DNA of 32,644 bases. Source: JANRIZ01 sp033764445 (GTDB lineage Bacteria > Verrucomicrobiota > Verrucomicrobiia > JAWXBN01). A program made the translations under genes and the position numbers. The DNA lies in NCBI GenBank assembly GCA_033764445.1, contig JANRIZ010000085.1:1-32644 (forward strand). The letters run 5' to 3'. Positions within the stretch are counted from its first letter, which is position 1. Every line of letters starts with the position of its first letter. This document shows, piece after piece, positions 16,101 to 24,259 of this stretch. The notes beneath the pieces are model-generated. The model worked only from the letters and a program-made list of their open reading frames with translations. It made no database searches and was not told where the DNA came from.

Positions 16101-17069
16101 TCACGCCGCCAGTTTTTCGGCGATGATCTTTTCAAGCTTCACGATGTCGACCGTGAAGGAGCGGATTCCCTCGGCCAGCTTGTCGGTGGCCATGGCATCC
16201 TCGTTGTGCATCCAACGGAACGCCTTTTCATCGAGGGAAATCTTCGGTTCCTGACAGGCGCCCGCGGAGGCGGAGGCATCCAGCTTCCGCCCGAGCGTGG
16301 CCTCTGTCTTCTGCAGCTCCTCCAGGAGCTGGGGACTGATCGTAAGCAGATCGCACCCGGCCAATTCGCTGATTTCACCGATATTGCGAAAGGAGGCCCC
16401 CATGACCTCGGTCCTGTATCCGTATTTTTTGTAATAGTGGTAAATGCGTGTGACGGACCGGACGCCGGGATCCTTCGCCCCGGCAAAATCGGCGGCGGGC
16501 TCGTTTTTTTTGTGCCAGTCCAGAATGCGTCCGACAAAGGGGGAGATCAGTTGGACCCCGGCCTCGGCGCAGGCGACGGCCTGGGCAAAGGAAAAAAGCA
16601 GCGTCAGGTTGCAATGGATCCCTTCCTTGGTGAGGAGTTCCGCGGCTTTGATCCCCTCCCAGGTGCTGGCGAGCTTGATGAGGATGCGCTCACGGGAAAT
16701 GCCGGACTTTTCGTACATGGCGATGAGGCTGTGCGCCTTTTCGACGGAGCCGGCCACATCAAAACTCAACCGCGCATCCACCTCGGTCGAAACACGGTTG
16801 GGAACGATCCGGAGAATTTCCTGGCCAAAGGCGACGAAGAGCTTGTCGATGGCGAGCCTGATCGCATGGTCCGGCGAGGAGGCCTCCTTTTTTGTCTCCG
16901 CCAGGGTCCGCGACACGAGGTCCTGATACTCGGGCATGGTCGCCGCCTTGTAGATGAGACTCGGATTGGTGGTGGCATCGCGGGGCTGGTATTTTTTGAT
17001 GCTGGCAAAGTCGCCGGTGTCGGCCACGACAATGGAATGGGATTTGAGTTGGGACAGCAGGTCGCTCAT
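16101..17069 (-). CDS. tal: Transaldolase
   Basis: Moves a dihydroxyacetone unit between sedoheptulose 7-phosphate and glyceraldehyde 3-phosphate in the non-oxidative pentose phosphate pathway. The 322-residue protein is of the TalB class. Motifs: the catalytic Asp17 in VVADTGD, signature 1 DATTNPSLI (31-39), Glu97 in STEVDARLSFD, the Schiff-base Lys132 in ILIKLASTWEGIKAAE, and ISPFVGRILDWHKKN. The ATG at 17069 has GGAG 6 nt upstream. A terminator follows directly, then pgi. Confidence 0.97.
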   Translation of the reverse strand: MSDLLSQLKSHSIVVADTGDFASIKKYQPRDATTNPSLIYKAATMPEYQDLVSRTLAETKKEASSPDHAIRLAIDKLFVAFGQEILRIVPNRVSTEVDARLSFDVAGSVEKAHSLIAMYEKSGISRERILIKLASTWEGIKAAELLTKEGIHCNLTLLFSFAQAVACAEAGVQLISPFVGRILDWHKKNEPAADFAGAKDPGVRSVTRIYHYYKKYGYRTEVMGASFRNIGEISELAGCDLLTISPQLLEELQKTEATLGRKLDASASAGACQEPKISLDEKAFRWMHNEDAMATDKLAEGIRSFTVDIVKLEKIIAEKLAA

Positions 17070-17152
17070 GGAAGACTCCGGGGTTGGGGTTGGATCAGGT
17101 CCCCCCTATTTAGGTGTCCGCCCGGAATGATGCAAGAATTTACGGGAAACTT

Positions 17153-17899
17153 CTATGCGACTTTTTCGTCAAAATGATGCACGGCATGCATCAGCAGGCT
17201 CTGCCAGGTGGTATTGATGGTGCGGTCGTTGCGCTGCATCGGCCCCTTGAACTCCTCGACCACCCCCTCGGTCCACGAGGCGATCTCGTAAAAGGCCTCC
17301 ACCCCCTTGAGCGAACCGCACTCCGCATGCACCACATTGCCCTTGGCCACCTGGATCAGACCCGCTCCGCCGGTGGGGACGGCCACCTTCAGGGTCTTGG
17401 TGGACATGGTCATACAGGACAGCTGCACGACATCGATGATGCTCAGATCCTGCAAGATGGCCTTGAACCGGCGATTGTTGGATTCCAGTGAATCCGGCGA
17501 AAGCACCCGCCGCATCTCCTGGGCCAGGCTGAAATAATTCAGCGGCTTCTGGACGATGTAAATGCCGCCCAGGGCCTCGGCCAGCGCAAAGTCCTCCTCG
17601 TGGGCGGCCGTGGTCATGGCCATGTACTTGATGGATTTGTTGTTGTCCTGAATCTGCGAAATGAAATGCAGTCCGTTGCCATCCGGCAGGGCGGTCTCAA
17701 TGAGGATGAAATCAATCGGATGCCAGTCGAGGGTCAGCACCTCCAGCGACCGCCACATGATGTAAGGCGTCGCCTCCGCAGCCGAATGCGCCACAAGGAC
17801 CTTTTTGTCCTCAAATTGCTCCTGGAGATTGTGTTTGATTTCCTCGGCCAATACGGGGTTCGGCTCCACAATCAGAATATGTCTCTGCCCTATTTCCAT
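17153..17899 (-). CDS. Receiver-domain protein with C-terminal DUF4388 (PATAN), Glu at the phospho-acceptor site
   Basis: A 248-residue protein. Residues 1-125 have a CheY-like receiver layout: HILIVEPNPVLAE (acidic patch reduced to Glu12), FILIETALPDGNGLHFISQI in beta3, MAMTTAA with Thr96, and YIVQKPL with the conserved Lys118. At the position of the phosphorylated Asp there is Glu68, giving I-E-T-A-L-P-D-G. Such Asp-to-Glu changes can mimic the phosphorylated state. Residues about 145-215 (FKAILQDLSIIDVVQLSCMT, KVAVPTGGAGLIQVAKGNVV, SLKGVEAFYEIASWTEG) match the DUF4388 domain found in gliding and surface-motility regulators. The output is presumably protein-protein interaction, not DNA binding. 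It stands alone, upstream of tal on the same strand, with no kinase beside it. Confidence 0.82.
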   Translation of the reverse strand: MEIGQRHILIVEPNPVLAEEIKHNLQEQFEDKKVLVAHSAAEATPYIMWRSLEVLTLDWHPIDFILIETALPDGNGLHFISQIQDNNKSIKYMAMTTAAHEEDFALAEALGGIYIVQKPLNYFSLAQEMRRVLSPDSLESNNRRFKAILQDLSIIDVVQLSCMTMSTKTLKVAVPTGGAGLIQVAKGNVVHAECGSLKGVEAFYEIASWTEGVVEEFKGPMQRNDRTINTTWQSLLMHAVHHFDEKVA

Positions 17900-18143
17900 C
17901 GGATTGATACGATCATGGTCAAATCAATGCAGTCTGTGGTGCTTGAATGTGACAGATTGCCATTGATGCCAATTATTAATAAAAATATTGACTCCACAGT
18001 ACGCTAAATTCCGAAGGACGTCAAAGGGTGAATTTTCAAAAAAGATTGCACCCTGTCTGCGGGAGTCCCGGAACCCTGTCCACCGCGTGGCAAGGGAAAT
18101 TTACCCATTGCAAACCCGGGCCGGGTCTCTAAACTCGCCCACC

Positions 18144-18473
18144 ATGAATCCAAACATCAATCTCGATGTCGGGGATCTCAAAATGATGCTGGATTCCAAC
18201 CAATCCTTCCGGCTGATTGATGTCCGCGAACCCGGCGAATTCGAGCTGGCACGGATTCCCCGGGCGGAACTCATCCCTTTGAGCGTCTTTGCCCAAAAAG
18301 CCCCCGAGGCGCTTCGTCCGGAAGAGGAAATCGTCCTTGTCTGCCACCATGGCGGACGCTCGATGCAGGCGCTGATGTGGCTCAAAAACAGGGGCTATTT
18401 ACATCTCAAAAACCTGGCCGGCGGCATTGAACAGTGGTCACTCCAGATTGATCCGTCGGTGGCCCGCTACTAA
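18144..18473 (+). CDS. Single-domain rhodanese-like sulfurtransferase
   Basis: A 109-residue protein. The rhodanese fold begins with LDVGDLKMMLDSN, then RLIDVREPGEFELARIPRAE, the CDC25/rhodanese N-terminal signature. The active-site loop is VCHHGGRSMQAL with Cys67, and the C-terminus reads NLAGGIEQW. It would carry a persulfide on Cys67 and hand sulfur to an acceptor; the acceptor is unknown. I chose ATG 18144; the open frame upstream has the composition of intergenic DNA. No ribosome-binding site is seen. pta starts 17 nt after the stop, so the two are probably one transcript. Confidence 0.92.
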   Translation: MNPNINLDVGDLKMMLDSNQSFRLIDVREPGEFELARIPRAELIPLSVFAQKAPEALRPEEEIVLVCHHGGRSMQALMWLKNRGYLHLKNLAGGIEQWSLQIDPSVARY

Positions 18474-18490
18474 ATCAAATTCCGATCCAC

Positions 18491-19531
18491 ATGAACTTCA
18501 TCAACAATCTCATGGAGATGCTCGTCCGGCATCCCAAACGCATTGTCTTCACCGATGGGGACGATCTCGAAACCATGAGGGCCGCCGCGGAATTTGCCCG
18601 GCTCCGGCTCGGGGCACCCATTCTGCTGGGGAAAAAATTCAGGATCAGGGAGATTGCCGCCGCCCATTCGATCGATCTCGGACGGGTCCGCATCATCGAC
18701 CCGGAGCTTTCCGAGGACCTGGAAATTTACGTCAAACGCCTGGAAACCATCTCCCGCTACAAGGGCATCCGCGTCGAGGAAGCCCGCAAAATGATCATCA
18801 ACCCGAATTATTTCGGCGCCATGATGGTCCAGTATTCCTATGCGGATGCCATCGTCGGCGGGGCCCATGTCACCACGGGCATTTTTCTGCGCCCACTCCA
18901 GTCCCTCATCAAACCGCTCCCGGGGATCAGTTCCCTCTCCAGTTGCGTGGTCCTGGAAGTGCCCGGCTCCGCCTACGGTGATCACGGCATCATTTACATG
19001 GCCGACTGCGGCATCAATCCGGAACCCAACGTCCAGGAGTTGGCCGAAATCGGGATCGAAACGGCCAAACTCGCCCGGCAACTCTCGGGAAAAATCCCGC
19101 GCGTCGCCTACCTGGGTTTCAGCACCAAGGGCTCCGTCAAACACAGGATCACCGAAAAAATGATCGCCGCCGCCGCCCTCTGTGAACAGCTGGCGGGGGA
19201 AATCCCCCTGGAACTGGAGGTCGAGGGGGAACTTCAGGTCGATGCCGCCCTCATCCCGGAAATGGGCAAAGCCAAGGCCCAGGGCAGCCTGGTCGCCGGC
19301 CAGGCCAATGTCCTCATCTTCCCGGACCTCAACGCGGGCAACATCGCCCTCAAGCTCCTGACCACCCTCACTCCCTTCGAGGTCTACGGCAACATCATCC
19401 TCGGCCTGGACCGCCCGGCGGCGGATATCCCCCGCGGCGCCGATGCCCGCGACATCCTCGGGGCGGCCATCATCGTCGGCATCCGCGCCGTCGAGTTTCA
19501 CACCCTTCACCCGGACTGGTATACAACCTAG
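18491..19531 (+). CDS. pta: Phosphate acetyltransferase (phosphotransacetylase)
   Basis: Catalyses acetyl-CoA plus phosphate to acetyl phosphate and CoA, normally paired with acetate kinase. The 346-residue protein is the short, single-domain class, with no N-terminal DRTGG extension. It shows KRIVFTDGDDLETMRAAAEF, INPNYFGAMMVQYSYADAIV, GGAHVTTGIFLRPLQ, IIYMADCGINPEPN and VAYLGFSTKGS, with GELQVDAALIPEMGKAKAQG near the active site. AGQANVLIFPDLNAGNIALK at the C-terminal part is highly characteristic. No ackA is visible in the window. Confidence 0.95.
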   Translation: MNFINNLMEMLVRHPKRIVFTDGDDLETMRAAAEFARLRLGAPILLGKKFRIREIAAAHSIDLGRVRIIDPELSEDLEIYVKRLETISRYKGIRVEEARKMIINPNYFGAMMVQYSYADAIVGGAHVTTGIFLRPLQSLIKPLPGISSLSSCVVLEVPGSAYGDHGIIYMADCGINPEPNVQELAEIGIETAKLARQLSGKIPRVAYLGFSTKGSVKHRITEKMIAAAALCEQLAGEIPLELEVEGELQVDAALIPEMGKAKAQGSLVAGQANVLIFPDLNAGNIALKLLTTLTPFEVYGNIILGLDRPAADIPRGADARDILGAAIIVGIRAVEFHTLHPDWYTT

Positions 19532-19557
19532 TCCCGCGGCCTCCCCTCCCCTCAACC

Positions 19558-19815
19558 ATGCGCAAGGAAATCAATTGGGTCACCCGCAGTGCCGAAGGCG
19601 TCCGCTGCGAGGTCCGTGTCAACCGCTTCGCCGGAAAAATCACCTTCCAGTACCGCGAAAAGGGCGCGCCCGACTGGGACCACTCCCGCACACCCTCCCT
19701 GGAGGACTGGGAGGAACTGCTCGACTGTCTCGAACGCCGTTACGCCCGCAAGCAGGCCCGGGACGAGGAAATCGAGGAGGTCCGCCTCATGATCGCCTCC
19801 CTGAAAAACCCCTGA
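19558..19815 (+). CDS. Conserved-looking 85-residue hypothetical protein
   Basis: A small charged protein starting MRKEINWVTRSAEGVRCEVR. It has an alternating beta-like N-terminal half (VNRFAGKITFQYREKGAPDW) and a helical C-terminal half (LEDWEELLDCLERRYARKQA, then EEIEEVRLMIAS). There is no signal peptide, no membrane segment and no known catalytic motif. I recall similar short proteins of the type 'W....W..LL......Y.R' in Verrucomicrobiota, without function. It starts 26 nt after pta and is likely the last gene of the rhodanese-pta transcript. The coding character (charged, no rare residues, clean ATG) supports a real gene. Confidence 0.7.
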   Translation: MRKEINWVTRSAEGVRCEVRVNRFAGKITFQYREKGAPDWDHSRTPSLEDWEELLDCLERRYARKQARDEEIEEVRLMIASLKNP

Positions 19816-19869
19816 TCCGCCACCCCCTTTGCGAACGGCGCGGGAACCCTCGTCCCGACCCTTCCCCCC

Positions 19870-19895
19870 ATCCGTGAAATCCGTGTCATCCACGG
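19870..19895. repeat. Intergenic 'ATCCGTG' repeat element
   Basis: ATCCGTG at 19870-19876 and 19879-19885, then ATCCACGG at 19888-19895; the second and third form a small hairpin (CCGTG-TCATC-CACGG). Related words appear at 8604-8620. It lies in the gap before pyrG. Confidence 0.45.
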
Positions 19896-19986
19896 CCGGT
19901 TTGCCCCCCGAAATTTCTCCTAGGAAATTCCACCGCAAGTCCTTTAACTTCGTTGGATTGAACCCTTCCCGGACACGTCTTTTTCC

Positions 19987-21594
19987 ATGAAATACATCTT
20001 CATCACGGGTGGAGTGGTCAGTTCCCTGGGCAAGGGGCTGACGGCCGCCGCACTGGGCACCCTGCTGGAGGCACGGGGCCTGCGGGTCTGTCTGCAGAAA
20101 TACGACCCCTACCTCAACATCGACCCGGGCACCATGAACCCCTTTGAACACGGCGAGGTGTACGTGCTCGATGACGGCGCCGAAACGGACCTGGATCTCG
20201 GTCACTACGAACGCTTCACCTCCCGTCCCCTGGGCCGCGAAAACAACATCACCAGCGGCCAGATCTTCCAGGCGGTTCTCGACAAGGAACGGCGCGGGGA
20301 CTACCTCGGCAAAACGGTCCAGTACATCCCGCACGTCACCGACGAAATCAAGTCCCGCATCTACGCACTCGGGCGCCACAAGGACATCGATGTCGTGATC
20401 ACCGAAATCGGCGGCACCACCGGCGACATCGAGGGTCTGACCTTTCTGGAGGCGATCCGTCAGTTCGGTCTGGAGGTCGGGCGGGACAACGCCCTTTTCA
20501 TCCATGTCACCCTCGTCCCCTACATCCGCGTCGCGGGGGAACTCAAAACCAAGCCCACCCAGCAGAGTGTGGCCAAGCTGCGCGAAATCGGGATCCAGCC
20601 GGATATCCTCTGTCTGCGCACCGAAAAACCTCTCGACAAGAGTCTGCGCCAGAAAATCTCCATGTTCTGCAACGTGCCCGTCGAGGCGGTCATCGAAAAT
20701 TGCGACGCCAGAAACTCCATCTACGAGATGCCCCTGATGCTTCAGAAGGAAAAGATGGATGAAACCGTCTGCAAACTGCTCCGCATCGACAAACCCTCCC
20801 CGCCGATGGCCGAATGGCAGGAAATCATCCGCAAACTCGTCGAGCCCCGGCACCGGGTCAAAATCGCGGTGGTGGGCAAATACATCGAGCTGCAGGATTC
20901 CTACAAGTCCATCTACGAATCGATCACCCACGGCGGCATTGCCAACGACTGCGGCGTGGATGTGGTCCGCATCAATGCCGAAAAAATCGAGAAGGACGGC
21001 GCGGAAAAACATCTCAAGGGTCTTCACGGCGTCCTGGTCCCCGGCGGCTTCGGGGACCGTGGCATCGAGGGCAAAATCCTCGCGGCGCAATTTGCCCGGG
21101 AAAACAACATCCCCTATCTGGGCCTGTGCCTGGGCATGCAGATCGCGGTCATCGAGTTCGCCCGCCATGTGCTGGGCCTGAAGGAGGCCCACAGCCAGGA
21201 GATGAATCCCGACACGCTCTTCCCGGTCATCCACCTGCTCGAAACCCAGAAAAGTGTCACCCGCAAGGGCGGCTCCATGCGTCTGGGGGCCTGGACGGCC
21301 CTCATCAGGCCCGGCACCATCGCCGCCCGGATCTACGGGAATGAAAAAATCTCCGAGCGTCACCGTCATCGCTACGAATTCAACAACACCTACCGCGACC
21401 AGTTTGAAAAGGCGGGCATGATTTTCTCGGGCGTTTCCGACCCCGGCAACCTGGTCGAGCTCATCGAGGTCCGGGGACACCCCTACTTTCTGGCCTGCCA
21501 ATACCACCCGGAATTCAAGTCCAAACCCAACCGGGCCCACCCGCTTTTCGCCGGCTTTATCGAGGCGGCTCTCCGGCACGCCGGCCTGTCCTGA
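19987..21594 (+). CDS. pyrG: CTP synthase
   Basis: Converts UTP to CTP using glutamine and ATP. The 535-residue protein begins with the synthetase domain: KYIFITGGVVSSLGKGLTAA (P-loop), KYDPYLNIDPGTMNPFEHGE and EVYVLDDGAETDLDLGHYER. VITEIGGTTGDIEG (137-150) is also present. The glutaminase domain begins near residue 290 (HRVKIAVVGKYIELQDSYKS) and has PGGFGDRG, the nucleophile Cys381 in YLGLCLGMQ, and the YHPEF His/Glu pair near the C-terminus. CTP is needed for CMP-Kdo, which fits the kdsA and lpt genes just downstream. All catalytic elements are intact. Confidence 0.98.
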   Translation: MKYIFITGGVVSSLGKGLTAAALGTLLEARGLRVCLQKYDPYLNIDPGTMNPFEHGEVYVLDDGAETDLDLGHYERFTSRPLGRENNITSGQIFQAVLDKERRGDYLGKTVQYIPHVTDEIKSRIYALGRHKDIDVVITEIGGTTGDIEGLTFLEAIRQFGLEVGRDNALFIHVTLVPYIRVAGELKTKPTQQSVAKLREIGIQPDILCLRTEKPLDKSLRQKISMFCNVPVEAVIENCDARNSIYEMPLMLQKEKMDETVCKLLRIDKPSPPMAEWQEIIRKLVEPRHRVKIAVVGKYIELQDSYKSIYESITHGGIANDCGVDVVRINAEKIEKDGAEKHLKGLHGVLVPGGFGDRGIEGKILAAQFARENNIPYLGLCLGMQIAVIEFARHVLGLKEAHSQEMNPDTLFPVIHLLETQKSVTRKGGSMRLGAWTALIRPGTIAARIYGNEKISERHRHRYEFNNTYRDQFEKAGMIFSGVSDPGNLVELIEVRGHPYFLACQYHPEFKSKPNRAHPLFAGFIEAALRHAGLS

Positions 21595-21683
21595 AAAGCG
21601 CGGATTCCTGCAATTTATTTCGACAAATGCGGCGGGGACTTGCAGAATGCGGACCCTAGCAATTTCTGGAGCCCGCACCCCCC

Positions 21684-22499
21684 TTGAAAACGGTCACCGT
21701 CGGAAAAATCAAAATCGGCAACGGCCATCCCCTGGTCCTGATCGCGGGGCCCTGTGTCATTGAGGGCGAAAAATGGACCCTTTCCTTCGCGGTCAGGCTC
21801 GCCGACATGGCCCGCACACTGAAGGTGCCCTTTATCTTCAAGGCCTCCTACGACAAGGCCAACCGGTCCTCCATCCACAGCTACCGCGGTGTCGGCCTGC
21901 GCGAGGGCGGGCGCATCCTGGCCCGCATCCGCGCGGAAACCGGAGCCCCGGTCCTCACCGATGTCCATAGCCCCGAGGAGGCGTCCGAGGCGGCGGAGTC
22001 TGTCGACATCCTCCAAATCCCGGCCTTCCTCTGCCGCCAGACGGATCTCCTCGTGGCCGCCGCCAAAACGGGGCGGGTCGTCAATGTCAAAAAGGGGCAG
22101 TTCCTCGCCCCGCACGACATGGTCCAGGTGGTCAAAAAAATCGAGTCCGTCGGCCACACCCGCCTGATGCTCGTCGAGCGCGGGACGACCTTCGGCTACA
22201 ACAATCTTGTCACGGATATGCGCGGCATCGCAGTGATGAAACAGACGGGGTATCCGGTGATCATGGATGCCACCCACGCGGTGCAGTTGCCGGGGGCGGG
22301 CGGGGACAAATCCTCGGGCCAGGCCGAAATGGCCCCGGTACTGGCCCGCGCCGCGGTGGCGGCGGGGGCGGATGGCGTGTTTGTCGAAACCCACGAAAAC
22401 CCGGCCAAAGCCCTGTCGGACGGTCCGAATATGGTCCGGTTCCGGGAACTTCCGGCCCTGGTCCGGTGTTTGAAAAAAATCCATGCGATCTGCTCCTGA
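21684..22499 (+). CDS. kdsA: 3-deoxy-8-phosphooctulonate (Kdo-8-P) synthase, metal-dependent type
   Basis: Condenses arabinose 5-phosphate and phosphoenolpyruvate to Kdo-8-phosphate for LPS inner core. The 271-residue protein has LIAGPCVIEG near the N-terminus, FKASYDKANRSS, LTDVHSPEEA, LQIPAFLCRQTDLL, NVKKGQFLAPHDM and LVERGTTFGYNNLVTDMR. VIMDATHAVQLPG and GVFVETHENP follow. The Cys of AGPC replaces the Asn found in E. coli KdsA, which marks the metal-dependent class. Translation appears to start at TTG (21684); no ATG or GTG lies close enough to keep the first beta strand. GGAG is 13 nt upstream. Its 3' end overlaps the lptC-like gene by 17 bp. Confidence 0.96.
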   Translation: MKTVTVGKIKIGNGHPLVLIAGPCVIEGEKWTLSFAVRLADMARTLKVPFIFKASYDKANRSSIHSYRGVGLREGGRILARIRAETGAPVLTDVHSPEEASEAAESVDILQIPAFLCRQTDLLVAAAKTGRVVNVKKGQFLAPHDMVQVVKKIESVGHTRLMLVERGTTFGYNNLVTDMRGIAVMKQTGYPVIMDATHAVQLPGAGGDKSSGQAEMAPVLARAAVAAGADGVFVETHENPAKALSDGPNMVRFRELPALVRCLKKIHAICS

Positions 22500-22965
22500 C
22501 ATCCTCCTGATCCCGGTGCTGGTGCTGCTTCTGGGCTCCGGGTGGGCTCATGCCCAGGACAAACCTCCCGCACCCAAACCCTCGCCGGTGGCCGGCATCA
22601 TCCGCAACTTCGAGTTCCCGGACCGTGACGAAAAGGGCCGGCTCCGCTTCATCATCAAGGGGGAACAGGCCAAACCCCTCGGGCCGGACCAGTTTGAGCT
22701 GACCAATCTGAAGGCCACGTTCTTCTCGGCGGACGGGAAGGAGGAGGCGGTCTTCATCACCCGCTTCTGCATTTTCAACCAGAAAACCCGCGAAATCCAG
22801 ACGGAGGAGGAAATCGAACTCCAGCGCCCCAACATGATCATCCGGGGCAAAGGCATGGAGGGCAACCTCACCAAGGACGGGGACGGCATTTCCATCAAAC
22901 AAAACGTCACGGTGGAAGTCGAGGACCTCATGAAAGGGGTCGTCGTCGTCCCGATCGAGGAATGA
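22483..22965 (+). CDS. lptC: LptC-like periplasmic LPS export protein
   Basis: A 160-residue exported protein. Residues 1-24 form a signal peptide or anchor (ILLIPVLVLLLGSGWAHA, cleavage after AHA likely). The rest is built of short beta strands: FEFPDRDEKGRLRFIIKGEQ, FELTNLKATFFSADGKEEAV, KTREIQTEEEIELQRPNMII and GKGMEGNLTKDG. Repeated 15-20-residue strands of this kind form the beta-jellyroll of LptC/LptA that carries LPS across the periplasm. Sequence identity to LptC is low, so the symbol rests mainly on the position directly between kdsA and lptA-lptB. It overlaps kdsA by 17 bp and ends one base before lptA. Confidence 0.75.
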   Translation: MRSAPDILLIPVLVLLLGSGWAHAQDKPPAPKPSPVAGIIRNFEFPDRDEKGRLRFIIKGEQAKPLGPDQFELTNLKATFFSADGKEEAVFITRFCIFNQKTREIQTEEEIELQRPNMIIRGKGMEGNLTKDGDGISIKQNVTVEVEDLMKGVVVVPIEE

Positions 22966-22966
22966 T

Positions 22967-23476
22967 ATGAAAACAACCACATCCCTGCTCGCCCTCATCC
23001 TGTTCCTGTCCCTCCATCCCCTCCGGGCCCAGACCACGGAGGCGCCCCCGGCGGGCAAAAATCCCACGGTCATCACCTCCGACAAGCTCCGTGTCGACAC
23101 GGAAAAACGCATCGGCATCTTCACGGGCAATGTCCGCGTCAAGGACTCCCGTTTCGACATGGACAGTGATGACATGACGGTTTACTTCAGCCAGAATCAG
23201 AAGGGGGTCGAACAGATTGTCGCCAAGGGCAATGTGGTGCTCACCCAGAAGGACGAAAAATCCGGCACCCCGGGAGTGGCCCGCGGCGATCAGGCGGTGT
23301 ACACCACCAAACCGGGCATCGGGGCGGAAATTGTCCTCACGGGCAACCCGACGCTCACCCAGGGACAGAATATCATCAGCGGCAAAGTCATCCGCTTTTT
23401 GCGCGATCAAAACCGTCTGGTGGTCGAACAGGGCGCCAAACTCATCCTCTATGAGTCCGGCGACCCAAAAAAATAA
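22967..23476 (+). CDS. lptA: LPS transport periplasmic protein LptA (OstA-like)
   Basis: A 169-residue protein with a signal peptide (MKTTTSLLALILFLSLHPLR, cleavage near LRA-QT). The OstA/LptA domain follows: VITSDKLRVDTEKRIGIFTG, NVRVKDSRFDMDSDDMTVYF, VEQIVAKGNVVLTQKDEKSG, ARGDQAVYTTKPGIGAEIVL and GNPTLTQGQNIISGKVIRFL. The strand pattern 'A.G.V.......A.GD.A.Y......V.L.G.P.L' is diagnostic. LptA polymers bridge inner-membrane LptBFGC to outer-membrane LptD. It lies 1 nt after lptC and 11 nt before lptB. Confidence 0.92.
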   Translation: MKTTTSLLALILFLSLHPLRAQTTEAPPAGKNPTVITSDKLRVDTEKRIGIFTGNVRVKDSRFDMDSDDMTVYFSQNQKGVEQIVAKGNVVLTQKDEKSGTPGVARGDQAVYTTKPGIGAEIVLTGNPTLTQGQNIISGKVIRFLRDQNRLVVEQGAKLILYESGDPKK

Positions 23477-23487
23477 CCCTCCCGATC

Positions 23488-24216
23488 ATGTCCATCAATC
23501 TCCTCAAAGCTGAAAAAATCTGCAAGACCTACGCGGGTCGCAAGGTCGTCAACGAGGTCAGTCTCTCCGTGGGCTACGGCGAGATTGTCGGTCTGCTCGG
23601 GCCCAATGGCGCGGGAAAAACCACGAGCTTCTACATGATCGTCGGGCTCGTTCCGGCGGAGGCGGGTCGGGTCGCCCTCGCCGACGAGGACGTCACCCAC
23701 ATGCCCATGTACCGCCGGGCCCGCATGGGAATGGGGTATCTCGCCCAGGAACCCTCTATTTTCCGCAAGCTCACCGTCGAGGAAAACATCATGGCCATCC
23801 TCGAAACCCTCAATCTGTCGCAGAAGGAACGGGAGATGAAGCTCGACGAACTGCTCGACGAACTGAGCATCGCCCATCTCCGCCGCTCCCGTGCCTACAC
23901 GCTCTCGGGAGGGGAACGCCGCCGCCTGGAAATCACCCGCGCCCTGGTCACCAACCCGAAACTGCTCATGCTCGACGAACCCTTCAGCGGTGTGGACCCC
24001 ATCGCGGTCTACGACGTCCAGCAGATCATCATCCGCCTCCGCGAAAAGGGTCTGGGCATCCTGATCACCGACCACAATGTCCGTGAAACCCTCAAAGTCG
24101 TCGACCGCGCCTACCTCATCTGCTCGGGCAGGGTCGAGACAACGGGCACGGCCGAATTCCTGCTCAATGACCCACGCAGCCGGGACTTGTATTTGGGTCC
24201 GGACTTCAGTATGTAG
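23488..24216 (+). CDS. lptB: LPS export ABC transporter ATPase LptB
   Basis: The cytoplasmic ATPase that powers LPS extraction with LptFG. The 242-residue protein carries Walker A GPNGAGKTT (38-46), the Q-loop in YLAQEPSIFRKLTVEENI, ABC signature LSGGERRRLEITRAL, Walker B LLMLDEPFSGVDPIAV and the H-loop LITDHNVRETL. 'AQEPSIFRKLTVEENI' and 'DHNVRETL' are the wording typical of LptB as opposed to other ABC ATPases. lptF and lptG are not in the window, as is usual. Position after lptA completes the kdsA-lptC-lptA-lptB order seen in many Gram-negative bacteria. Confidence 0.97.
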   Translation: MSINLLKAEKICKTYAGRKVVNEVSLSVGYGEIVGLLGPNGAGKTTSFYMIVGLVPAEAGRVALADEDVTHMPMYRRARMGMGYLAQEPSIFRKLTVEENIMAILETLNLSQKEREMKLDELLDELSIAHLRRSRAYTLSGGERRRLEITRALVTNPKLLMLDEPFSGVDPIAVYDVQQIIIRLREKGLGILITDHNVRETLKVVDRAYLICSGRVETTGTAEFLLNDPRSRDLYLGPDFSM

Positions 24217-24259
24217 CAGCTCCCAATTCCACCCCCCCATCCCTTGGAGACCTCCGACC

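Noticed and set aside
19552..21678. A 708-codon open frame antisense to pyrG
   Set aside because: It covers pyrG, whose motifs are complete; the antisense protein shows no family features and simply mirrors third-position G/C.
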